NCBI RefSeq assembly: GCF_000182925.2
Contig: NC_026501.1
Location: 6,055,917-6,119,916, forward strand
Reading direction: 5' to 3'
Source of the DNA: Neurospora crassa OR74A
Lineage: Eukaryota > Ascomycota > Sordariomycetes > Sordariales > Sordariaceae
Length of the DNA: 64,000 nt
Both the position numbers and the translations under genes were made by a program. Below are positions 1 through 9,583 of this stretch, one piece after another (position 1 is the first letter of the stretch; the number at the start of each line of letters is the position of its first letter). Under the pieces are notes generated by a model that made no database searches, had not been told where the DNA came from, and was given only the letters and a program-made list of their open reading frames with translations.

Positions 1-365
1 CTCCGCACTCTTTCGCTACCCTCGACGAACAGGAACCACCCGTCTGGTTCACCGATAACTCGAACCCATCCCTGATCCTCGACACAATCAAGCGCGCTGA
101 GGATGATGAGGATGTCTCTGTTGAAACAATTGAAAGTCCGGTGAAAAAGAAGAAGGGACAGAGTGTGATTCTGAGGATCTACGACTCGCTTGGTGGACGC
201 GCGAGGGGAACGATCGAGACGAGGTGGCCGGTCAAGAGGGTGAGTAAAGTCAATTTGCTGGAGGATGAGCTGGAGGAGGTCAGCGGGTTTGATGTGGCGG
301 AGGGGAGGTTCGAGGTGGATTTGAGGCCGTTTGAGGTTGCTAGTTATCGGTTAGAGTTGGCTTGA
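1..365 (+). CDS. ams1: Vacuolar alpha-mannosidase (GH38), C-terminal end only
   Basis: This is the last part of a gene that begins upstream of the window; the frame runs from base 3 to the TGA at 363-365, giving 120 residues. GH38 enzymes of the Ams1 type hydrolyse alpha-linked mannose in the vacuole during turnover of free oligosaccharides and glycoproteins. The segment matches the C-terminal beta-sandwich of that family: a PVWF-TDNSNPSLILDTIK stretch, a short acidic/lysine linker, then VILRIYDSLGGRARG, WPVKRVSKVNLLEDELEEV, and the ending LRPFEVASYRLEL. The catalytic domain lies outside the window, so activity cannot be judged. A 29-T tract starts 15 bases after the stop. The family call is from remembered conservation, not from a search. 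Confidence 0.8.
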   Translation, partial: PHSFATLDEQEPPVWFTDNSNPSLILDTIKRAEDDEDVSVETIESPVKKKKGQSVILRIYDSLGGRARGTIETRWPVKRVSKVNLLEDELEEVSGFDVAEGRFEVDLRPFEVASYRLELA

Positions 366-377
366 GTTTTTTGTCTG

Positions 378-408
<31 letters not shown>

Positions 409-1747
409 GGTGTCTCTTGATGACTCCGGTTGGTTGTTGGATGCGGGGACGACTTATGGAGCTATGTTGGGTGAGCATAAGGGGGAGTAAATGGTGGGGA
501 TGATGTGATGTCTGTAACGATGCGATGATTGCTATGAAATTTTTCGGTTATGACGAGAAGAATGGGAAGTCAATTTAATAAAAGAGCTAGGAAACCACAA
601 ATGGAGGGGAACGACAGAGCGTATTATCTAGGTATGTAGGAGGGTAAGTAAGAGGGGAAAGAATAGTGGGCGGCGAAAACTCGATAAATGGGGCGGAAGA
701 AAGAGAAAGAGTAGGGGAAGGCGTCAGCCGTGGTGGAATAAGGCCGGATCGGTACTGTTGGAGATTGGGTATCTGGAGGGATGATCGACCGTATCACTAA
801 GCCTTCAGGTTCCATGATCAAAAGAAGTGTGTTAACTGAACATTTTACGTTCACATAAGTTATCTTTTCCTTGCAATTGTGTCTCGTAAGCGTCAATTGT
901 TGACCCCCATAATATATGGCTGTCAAGTACTTGTCAGTATGTCTAGGAACTTGGCACATTGTCAACTCGAACAACTTGCAATGGCATAGCAAAAAGGAAA
1001 AATGATGAACAGGTTTTTTTTCTCTATGCTGAGAGTGTTTACTACCTTGCTAGCATAGAGGATCGAACGCTTCATATTTATCTCAAGAAGGCACCCTTAT
1101 ATAATTCCAACTACTCAGAGGTCATGCTTCGTCAAAACACCAGATCTAGGGGCCTCTCCTCCTCTCAAACACTTTGCTACACTTAATGACCGCTGATCCT
1201 CTTTTTACGATTGGATTTTCTTGTATCGGTCCCATCTTGCAGGCCTTGCTCTTGTTCTGGCCGTCCTGTAAGGCTTACGGTTGACGTACTGAAACATTCT
1301 CGCCCACTTCAGTATTCTCTCGTACAGAGACTTCCATTGACACAGTAGTTGAAGGCCCAAGTATGTCTAAACAACCGATTCCAGTTCTACTGGCGAGACG
1401 GGGCTATAGAGTGACTGCAGAAACACGTCGAAAGCTGTGCTCGAACAGACTTGGGCTCTTTTTTTGAATTCGTCGTATTCCAATTTCATCCATGTGGATT
1501 ACATCTTGATGAACCACAGGCACAATGCACCAGACCTCTTGTTCGGTGTCGAGTATATGTGGCAATTTCGAGTTATTAATTGCTTTGGACCCCAGTATCT
1601 TGATCGCTCTTCACCTCGGCGTCTTGAATGCCTTCCACCCCCCGTACACTGATTTGAGCCTTCGGAGCTTTCCCGACGGCACCGATGAACACCCTTTCAC
1701 CACTTGGCGCCCAAAACAAACCCCACAAACTTGATGAAGGAACGCTT
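366..1747. other. Intergenic, convergent 3' regions
   Basis: This is the 1.4-kb space between the end of the alpha-mannosidase gene and the end of shr3, which face each other. Apart from the T tract I see no coding frame that looks conserved and no RNA gene. The short open frames on both strands have no recognisable motif. Confidence 0.6.
380..408. repeat. Poly-T tract (29 T)
   Basis: There are 29 consecutive T residues just downstream of the alpha-mannosidase stop. The tract probably lies in its 3' UTR or downstream region. Confidence 0.9.
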
Positions 1748-2600
1748 CTACTGCGACTTCTTTTCTTCCACTGGCTGGGGCTGCTGCTGCTGCTGCTGCT
1801 GCTGCTGGCCATCATTCTTTTTCTCCTTCTTATCGCCCTTGGCATAGTCGTCCTTCTCCTTGGACTCGGCGTACCATTGGCCAGCCTGCAAGACCAGGAC
1901 TCCCACCAGCACCATGGCCAAAATGGTGTTGCTGGCGCTGAGCACCTTCATAGTATCCTCCCTGCCGAGAATGACCTCGCCCGAGACGGGGCCGTCGTGC
2001 TTGATGCCAGCAAAGTCTTCCATGTCCCAGATGCCAGCAGTGATGGTGCGCATTCCCTTGACGATGTTGCTGGTGTAGACGCCCACTCCAATGACGTACA
2101 GAATGAGCGACGCGCCGTCGAACAGCACGTTGGATTCGGCCGGTCGGAAGAGCTTCATGAAGAATCCGAGGAGGCCAACGAAGATGACAATGTTGAGGAT
2201 GCGCGAGATGATCAGAGGTGAGGCGTGCAGGAATTTGACGTGCGTCTCGAGGAAGTCGTAGTACGTTGCCTGAACGGGCTCCGAGGTCCAGAGCAACGGG
2301 AAGTCATAGGGAAACTGCGCGAAGAGTATGCCAAGGAAGAAACAGACGGCTGTTCAGTTGTATGCCAATGTTAGCCGTAAGCTTCCAATCGCATCATGGG
2401 GGTCGGAAGCTGCTGTTATGCTCACGGTTATGGGAACCGTGACGAGCATGGAGGGGGAGGGAGGGGCAGCGAGTTGGAAGCAAGCAGGGAAAGTTGACAA
2501 ACGTACGACCGATGATAATGAAGGTTGAGAAGGAACCAGAACCACGATAGTCCTTGGACTGCGTGTTTTTGTTCCAATCTACCCAGTGACTCTCCGACAT
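1748..2600 (-). CDS. shr3: Shr3, ER packaging chaperone for amino-acid permeases
   Basis: The exons are complement 2507-2600 and 1748-2349, with a 157-nt intron (donor GTACGT, acceptor CAG), giving 231 residues. Shr3 is an ER membrane protein that helps amino-acid permeases fold and enter COPII vesicles. The splice rebuilds the family signature FIIIGPVCFFLGILFAQFPYDFP across the first membrane segment. About three further hydrophobic segments follow, at roughly residues 75-95, 105-125 and 170-190, which matches the four-span family topology and usual length (about 210-230). The C-terminal tail is cytosolic in the family. Here it is charged (KEKDDYAKGDKKEKK) and ends with nine glutamines, PQP and KKSQ. 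The start ATG at 2600 is followed by a short hydrophilic stretch (SESHWVDWNKNTQ) that is longer than in yeast. Confidence 0.9.
1781..1807. repeat. (CTG)9 microsatellite coding poly-Gln in Shr3
   Basis: There are nine uninterrupted CTG units. On the minus strand they are CAG codons giving nine glutamines in the cytosolic tail of Shr3. The repeat is pure, so its length could vary between strains. Confidence 0.9.
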
Positions 2601-3700
2601 TGTAGCTGATTCTCGTGAATTCGGACGGTGGCTTTATCGGTAGAGTGATAAAGCAAGAATGGAAGGAATGATGAGAAAGAGACAATCGGATGCTCAGAGA
2701 TGCTCTATGACGAGGGAGACGTTGGCTTTTGAACGGGTTGGAGACGTTGCAGCTGGCCTTCCCAAGCCGAGCGCAAAAAGTTGGGAACGCGCAACGCTTC
2801 TTTTTACGTATTTTGAGCCTAGGTAGATAAGGCCTTGCTGGGTTCTTGCCACTAACGAACGGCACTAACAGTTAGGGGCAGCCGCACCGGACGAATGACA
2901 GACAGCGGGGTCACTGCTTATTTCAACCACTTCATGAAGGAACCCGATCCGAGTCATCATCCTCTGTGGTCGTTCTTTTCGCGGATTGAACCGTACAAGC
3001 ACAGTCCAACAATAAATATGGTACTGGTTTGTTGGTTACCTACTTAGGTTGTAGCTCGAGGCTTCGCGTCAGATGTTCTAGGCGCTAATTGTGTCGTTTC
3101 GTTCCATTATCAGAGGTGATCTTACCTCGAGGTTGAATATGCTATTCCCAACCCTTGATATGTCATGTGCAACCTTTTTCATGGCTTTTTGAATCGTGCC
3201 TATCCCTTTATTTTATCCTTGCCAAATTCGGGAGAATTTGAGATCGATCTCGTCCAGCATTGCCAGGAACACCGGCTGGAGTTGGCGAACAAACTCGCAT
3301 TGCATCGATGTAGAGGAAGCAAGAAGTGAGACGTCAAGCGATAGCGCTACCAACACGAGAGGTCTATTGCAGGGCGCTGGATGTGAGGTGGCTTTGTTAC
3401 CGAGAATAGACGGAAGAACCTACCTCTAGCGTTTCCATCTGGTTGCGCCAGGATCAAGACGAAACCACCTCCTGCAGGCACCACAATCTCATGGGATGTC
3501 CCCGGGCGCCCGAGAGCCCTTAAGAACCGCACAGGCCCAGGCACACAAGCACCGCTTTGAGGATCCATGAGCAATCTCTTGTAGGTACTTTTACTTGTAG
3601 CAAGTTCTTAATCCCATCATCCACTGTCGTGAACAGTCCTCCACAAGATCCGTAGATCGAAACCCTCCATATTACCTACCTCTATGGACATCTTGAGAGT
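2601..3700. other. shr3 upstream region
   Basis: This 1.1-kb stretch lies between the start of shr3 and the end of the aldo/keto reductase, both on the minus strand. It should hold the shr3 promoter and the reductase 3' UTR. I see no supported gene here. Confidence 0.55.
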
Positions 3701-4820
3701 TCATTTGTCGAGGAGCTCCATGCCGTGCTTGTGGTATCTGTCGCCTACCGGAGCGAATTCCTTAAAGATCCTTTCCACATCAGCCATATCCTCCTCTGTC
3801 AGCTCTCTCTCCACAGCATTCTCGCGAACGCGTTCCGGCGATGAGGCACCAGGGATGGGGATGATCGTCGGCATCCCAGGCCGTTTCGAAAGGGCCAATG
3901 TCCAGTTGATGGCGAATTGAGCTGGTGTACATCCTCTTCTCGCCGCGAGCTCCTCTACCTTCCGAACTAGTCGAAGATTGGTCTCAAAAACTTCAGGCTG
4001 GAATCGAGGCAACATCCTCCGGAAGTCTCCCTCGGGGATATCGTCAAAGGACTTGACTTGCCCAGTCAAGAAGCCCTTGCCAAGTGGGCCTGTGGGAAGT
4101 CTGTGTCAGTTTCGCGAACGGGCGGAAAAGCAGCACAAAGCATTCGTAAAAGGGACATACTGTATGCAAGAACAGGAATATCAAGCTCGGCGCAAGCCTC
4201 AAGCACGCCGTTCTCGAGAGGCTCGGTATTCCAGATGGACAGCTCCACCTCAACGGCCGTGATCTTGGCCACCTTTGCAGCTCGACGGATCGTTTGGGCG
4301 CTGACCTCGCTCAGCGCAATGCCCCTGATATCCCCGGCCTGAATGTGCTCGCTCATGGCCTTCATGGTCACTTCAATGTCCACCTTGGGGTCTTTTCGGG
4401 CCGCCTCGAACTGATCGATCCTTCCCTTGCCCCCGATCAGGCGGACCGAGTTCTCAATACTGGCCCGGACACCTTCAGGCGAGGAGTCCGCCAGCAAGCC
4501 CGGAAGCATGCAGCCCTTGACGTTGAGGAGGATCTTGTCTACATCCTCTGGATATTTGTCGTAGTAACGCTTGAGCACGGTAAGCGAGTTGTGGTCTGGA
4601 GGGCCGTAGAACTCGCCGCCGTTGAAGTAGTTGCAGCCGGCATCGAGAGCGGCCTTGATGACGGCAAAGATTTCCTCGTCCGATAGCTTAGATGCTCGCC
4701 ATGTCAGGCCTGATGATTTTTGTCAGCATATTATTGCCCGCGGAGATTGGTTGCTCCGGACTTCATACCCATCAGGCCGAAGCCTATATTGCCGACTTGT
4801 TTTCCTTGAAAGGACACCAT
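3701..4820 (-). CDS. Aldo/keto reductase, pyridoxal-reductase (AKR8) type
   Basis: There are three exons on the complement strand: 4769-4820, 4161-4709 and 3701-4089, with introns of 59 and 71 nt, giving 329 residues. The family is an NADPH-dependent (beta/alpha)8-barrel reductase. The closest recognised relative is fission yeast Plr1, which reduces pyridoxal to pyridoxine. The evidence is the N-terminal NIGFGLMG|LTW rebuilt across intron 1, then AGCNYFNGGEFYGPP at the catalytic Tyr region and ILLNVKGCMLPG (barrel Lys). Further on come IRGIALSEVSAQTIRRA, AYSPLGKGFLTG rebuilt across intron 2, and the cofactor-binding PTIIPIPGASSPERVREN near the C terminus. The usual catalytic Asp of the D-x3-Y motif is replaced by Asn, as in this subfamily. 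The fold is certain; the substrate is inferred. The neighbours are unrelated. Confidence 0.88.
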
Positions 4821-5712
4821 GTTTCCCGTTATGGGTGAGTGTGATGGAGCCTTCTGTGAGAATGAAGAAGGGAAAATGGATATGGTCAAGCTAGTTATGT
4901 GTTGACTGATCGGCCAAGTCGGCGGCCGCCCCGATGTCACTTTGCCGGCTCACGTAAGATGTGGGTTCCCCGGGCCCGGGCAATGGGCGGGGAAGTGGGG
5001 TAAGTAGAAGCGGAAGCCGGCGGGCAGCATAGCCCCTGTCCCGGCACGCCCGGATCAAATCCCAAGGTGCCTCGGGTGCGTACAAACATCAGCAGGGGTG
5101 ACGGATGAATATAACCTCTGGGCTGTGATATTCAGGTAGTTACGTGAAGGGTGAAGTGTTGAAGAGCAGCTCGGAACTTCCCAGTCATAATCGCAAGTGG
5201 TGGCCAAGCGCACACCTCAAGCTTTCTGCAACCTATCCCTCGGGCGGATATACTTCTGTGACTTTTGTCCTTGTGTCAATGATTTAGAGGATGCTACGAT
5301 CTTTGGGGGAGATAACGACTTATATAGACCGAAAATCAACGGGGAAAGCTGCCATCCCGGGCCGAGACGGAACGTCGCAAGATGCGTGACCGGGACCCAC
5401 TGAATCCTGCGGGGACCCAGACAAGGCCGAGTGCAAGATGACGCCAACAATCCTTCGCTTGTGCAGCTCAAGTTCCCTGGACCAATGTATCTTGGTCGCA
5501 TGCATTCGTGCCATTCCTCGAGTCGCAAATGAAGTGAACGTCTTCGCCGCAATCTGTGCGCTTTCGGCCAAATTCCCATGGAACAATCTTCAGTCAGATC
5601 GCAATTCTTGGCCCCGTTGACACCATCGTCCGACGTCTCATTGTCGTGTTGAACTCCGCACATTTGCTCGTACAATCGCGTAAGACCACGTACTTCAAGT
5701 ACAATCGTGGTT
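4821..5712. other. Divergent promoter region, aldo/keto reductase / DUF202 gene
   Basis: This is the 0.9-kb space between two divergent genes, so it must hold both promoters. It includes a GC-rich block at about 4970-5060. I see no supported coding region in it. The long minus-strand open frame entering from 5909 overlaps exon 1 of the DUF202 gene and looks like its antisense shadow. Confidence 0.5.
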
Positions 5713-7164
5713 ATGGCCGACGACAACCAGCGGCTTGCGACCTCAAGGTCAGCGCCAGCCCTCCACGCCTCCCCTTCCACAACCGAGGTGCCTTCTGAGA
5801 GTACCGAACCAGAGCCATATCTGGTCCGCCACGGCTCCAAAACTTTTCGGGCTCCGCGACGAACGTCAACCCAAGAACGTCTCGATGAAATTCTCAAGGT
5901 CAGTGACACATCCTAAACACCTGCAATCAACAGTGACCGGGGCATATATCGGTGGCTGGATCTTGATGCCAAGAGTCCAAGCCAGGGACCCAGACGAGCC
6001 AGACTCCTAGAGAGGTTCTCGCCGGACTGTTGGCGAAAGTTGCAAGCTTCAAAGCTGTCTTAACCACTGGACACGCCCTTTTCGACATTGCGATTCCGGA
6101 CAGTCGGTCGTCCAGCTCATCGAGACTGCACTGTTCTTCTCGAACTATACCGGAGTTACTATAGTCGGCGCAGTTGCTGGCGTTCTGGTCTGAAGACATG
6201 CTTAGTCGTACTGTTCGTAGCCCGTCCGTCCCCTTCATCGATGCCGGACTCGAGCGATTTCCACCCGGAGATAACAAGAAGCGGCCAGTGATCTTAGCGG
6301 GAAGACTGATGCGGTGACTAACATTTGTGATCGCATTCAGGCTGCCCGCCAGAGGGCCGAAGCGCTCGACACTGCCAATCCTGGTCTACAACAACAGCCT
6401 TTGCTGTCACCTCTCCTGTCGCCTCGTACCACCGAGACCACCGGAGTCGGCGAAGATACACAGCAAGGCATCGTAACAAGCCAACCGCTCAATTACCAAA
6501 GTATGGTACAAACACCTACATCCAACTCGTCGGCGCGCAAAAGACAGACAGCAAGCCAATCCGCCGCCCATAGTCCGGGGGCACAAACGTCATTGACGTA
6601 TCCAAATAACGAGGGTGAAACTGGGAATGAGTCGACCGAGCACCATAAAGTGAGCAAATGGAAGAAGAGGCTGGAGTACTTTCAGAGCATTGAGTTAGAA
6701 AATAAGGGTAGCGTCGCTCGTGACCATCTTGCTTTAGGTGAGTATAGGCAGCCAAATGCCTTCCTTTATATTGCAGCGCAGCAGGCTGACTTTATGCGTC
6801 TACAGAACGAACGTTTCTCGCATGGCTACGAACCTCATTAGCGTTCGCATCGATTGGCATTGCCGTCACTCAACTCTTCCGTCTCAACACATCGTTATCG
6901 GACGGCAACGACGATACTCACCATTCGGAAACACTAAGGCACCTGGGAAAGCCGCTTGGCGCAACGTTTCTGGGTATTAGTATCTTGACGCTGTTTCTTG
7001 GATATAAGCGCTACCTGGTGGGACAACACTGGGTGATTAAGGGCAAGTTCCCGGCCAGCAGAGGGACGATTATGCTGCTATCATTCATTGCCTTGACGGT
7101 GATAGTAGCATCATTGATAGTGGTGCTCGCGGTACAGACGAGTGCCGCGGACGCACGAGGGTAG
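5713..7164 (+). CDS. DUF202 domain membrane protein
   Basis: The proposed exons are 5713-5898, 6341-6737 and 6806-7164, giving 313 residues. The function of DUF202 (YidH-like) proteins is poorly known; they are small integral membrane proteins. The N-terminal 190 residues here are Ser/Thr/Gln-rich and likely disordered, with QERLDEILK at the end of exon 1. The domain begins at KWKKRLEYFQSIELENKGSV and continues ARDHLALE|RTFLAWLRTSL, rebuilt exactly by the 68-nt second intron (GTGAGT...TACAG). Three hydrophobic segments follow: the one after WLRTSLAFA, ATFLGISILTLFLGY, and one near the end (LLSFIALTVIVASLIVVL). Exons 2 and 3 are well supported. The first intron is 442 nt, long for this genome, and ends in a good branch site and acceptor (CTAAC...TTCAG). 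An extra small exon inside it, or a different first exon, is possible. Confidence 0.75.
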
Positions 7165-9583
7165 GAAGCGTAAGGTGAGAGAGCCTCTGCTACAGGCAAA
7201 CTAGGCCCGTTACGATATCTGTGACCCCTGAACCGGACATTTGCCAATGCTGTCAGCGATGCAACACCGTAACCGAATGGCGAGGTGACGCCGCTAACGA
7301 CAGCCGCATCATTCAAGCCGCTAAAGTTGTAGGCCGGGGGGGCTCAAAAACATGGCGACAACACGGTTCGCCTTTCTCTGGGTGAACCAAAGACAGAAAG
7401 ACTAGAGAAAAATGATAACATTACCTGGACACAAATGATCAGATGCACCTCGGCTCTTTTTCCTATCCAACCAACGGGAAAGCAACGATGGCCTTCTGGA
7501 GAGTCCTTCGCTTGGGCTCTCCGACTCCCCCGTGATAACATGGGAGAATTCCCTGATGTGCTCCGCTGAAAACGTGTTGAGTGGGGGCTGCTGCCAGGGC
7601 GCCAGGGGGAAGCACGTCCAGGCATCGTCCAGTTTGCAGACCGGACCGGACTGGTGTCGATCTTCAACCAGGATGTACACATTTCAACCAAATAACTGGA
7701 TATTTTCTTAGGTAGCTGAGGTTGCCACAATGCCCAATGAAAACTGCTTTCTCGCCAGTGATGGAAAAGGAGGAATGCATTTTGATATGATATCTTTCCC
7801 CTTCGTCTTGAGAGGAAACATGTCGTGAATTTTACTGGAAGATGGATGGGCTTTGCCTCTTGACAGCCCTCCAAACCAACAACGAATGGCTTTGTTTACG
7901 TCCAGGGGCAGTGAACGGATGGGTTGACAGGGTTGACAGGACATTGCCTGCCCCTGGGGCAGTTTCTTCCTAGGCATTATCCGCTCTTGCAGGAGAAGCA
8001 AGCCTCAAAGGGGGTTAACAGCCCAGTGACATTGACAATGACGCCTCACCGGTGACCTGCCGTCGACATCAACGAACCTGTCGTACCTGTTTGGTTTGCA
8101 TGGTTGGATGAGATGCGGCAAGCCGCTGGCCAGACAAAAACGGGCGTCGGGACGGTACGTTATGTCTAGCATGTAGTGTACATACTTGGTTTCTCTCGCA
8201 GCTGCATTAACACGATATCTGAGGTTCCTTCTGGCCAACGTTGCCCATGGTGTTGTGATATTGCTTCCCTGTCATGGTCAGTCCCATTACTGTGCAAGAT
8301 CCTTGTTTGTTGGACTGGTAAGGATTACTTGATAATGGGAAGGAAGTCCATGATACTGATCAGTTGTCATCCCTCTTTCATCCCTTCTCTTTCTCATCGG
8401 TCATTTGACCTCAACGGCGGGCTGCGTGGCATTATCAACAATTCAATTCACCAATTGTGCTTCTTTCTTCTTCCATTCAGTTCACGGGTTCACAACAATT
8501 CACGATCGGCAGGTACGTGCGCGCCATGGCATACCATCAGCTTTCACCCCTTTCCAGGTCGGGGCTTCTCGCTTCTAGCCGCGGGACCCGATCCGTCTTA
8601 TCCTGGATCAAATTTCGATTTGAAATTATTTCTTTGATGGCTGACAAGTCTTTGGATATGACCATAGGAAGCCTGTCCCTCCCCCGCGGATCCGTAAATT
8701 AAACCTTCTTGCTCATAGTGGGGGGGAAGACATCGATCCTTTCTCCCTCCACCTTCTTCTGAGAGTCCAGGATTCATGGCCTATCATCATCCAAAAGCGA
8801 CGTCAACACATGAGAGGAAGCCGGCGTGTTGACGAAAACAGATTCAGGGCCGAGAGAGCCTTTCATACAAAGCGGTGCTAAGAAAGAATAAACGAAGGAT
8901 ACGGAAGCTATAAGGCGGATACGCTACTACAGGCGATTCACATTGTCTCGGCCTCAAACAAAACTACCGAGAGATCATCCGTCGGTCTCTTCCACAAGCT
9001 TTCTACTTACACTAACTAGGTACTGTACCGCTCACTGCCAGACGGTCCCGTCCCGCTCGTGCATCTCACCGTCTCGAGCAGCAGACGCAGTCACCGAAGT
9101 ACATACCTACCTAGCTAGGTGGGATTCCCTCCACTGCCCGTCTGTACGGCAATCGCACTCACCCCTGGACAAGAGGCTCCATCTTGCTACTTTTTAGTGG
9201 ACGGGTACCGCAGACGCGGGTCACACAGGCAAGGCAGGCGCTGTGAGCGAGCCACACACACCCCGTGCACGCATCGAACCGTCCTGTGCACTGCAAGCAC
9301 GAGCACCGGGCGGTCAGGGGCGATCGCTCAGCAGGAGCTTCCGAGAGGTGGGCTCAGGTGGGGTGTGTAAACAAGAGCGGGACTCACCTCACTTCTGACC
9401 TGAATGAACCTTGTTCATCTCCCGCCAGACGCACACTGGTGACTGGCTTCGGTCGGCATCTACTAGACTAGTCGACTAGTCCTGCTAGTCTATCCCCTAC
9501 CTACCCCTAGCCGAAGTACTGTACCAGACAGGCCGACTTCGACCGCCTTTGCAGGTCGGTGGCCGCCACAAAGCCGGTCCAAG
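7165..9583. other. Intergenic, upstream of the CLIP-170 gene
   Basis: This 2.4-kb stretch has no supported gene. The right half carries CCTA/TAGG motifs (about 9105-9121 and 9489-9510) and the inverted repeat at 9464-9492, and it probably contains the promoter and 5' UTR of the gene at 9584. Open frames here are short and without recognisable motifs. Confidence 0.5.
9464..9492. repeat. Palindrome and nested inverted repeat before the CLIP-170 start
   Basis: Bases 9466-9481 form a perfect 16-nt palindrome, GACTAGTCGACTAGTC. The octamer TAGACTAG at 9464-9471 is also matched by its reverse complement CTAGTCTA at 9485-9492. It lies about 95-120 bases before the ATG, so it is probably in the promoter or 5' UTR. 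The role is unknown. Confidence 0.8.

Noticed and set aside
1685-2221. 178-codon plus-strand frame
   Set aside because: Antisense shadow of Shr3; the Leu run is the CTG repeat read on the other strand.
5217-5909. 230-codon minus-strand frame
   Set aside because: Overlaps exon 1 of the DUF202 gene in antisense and has no recognisable family.
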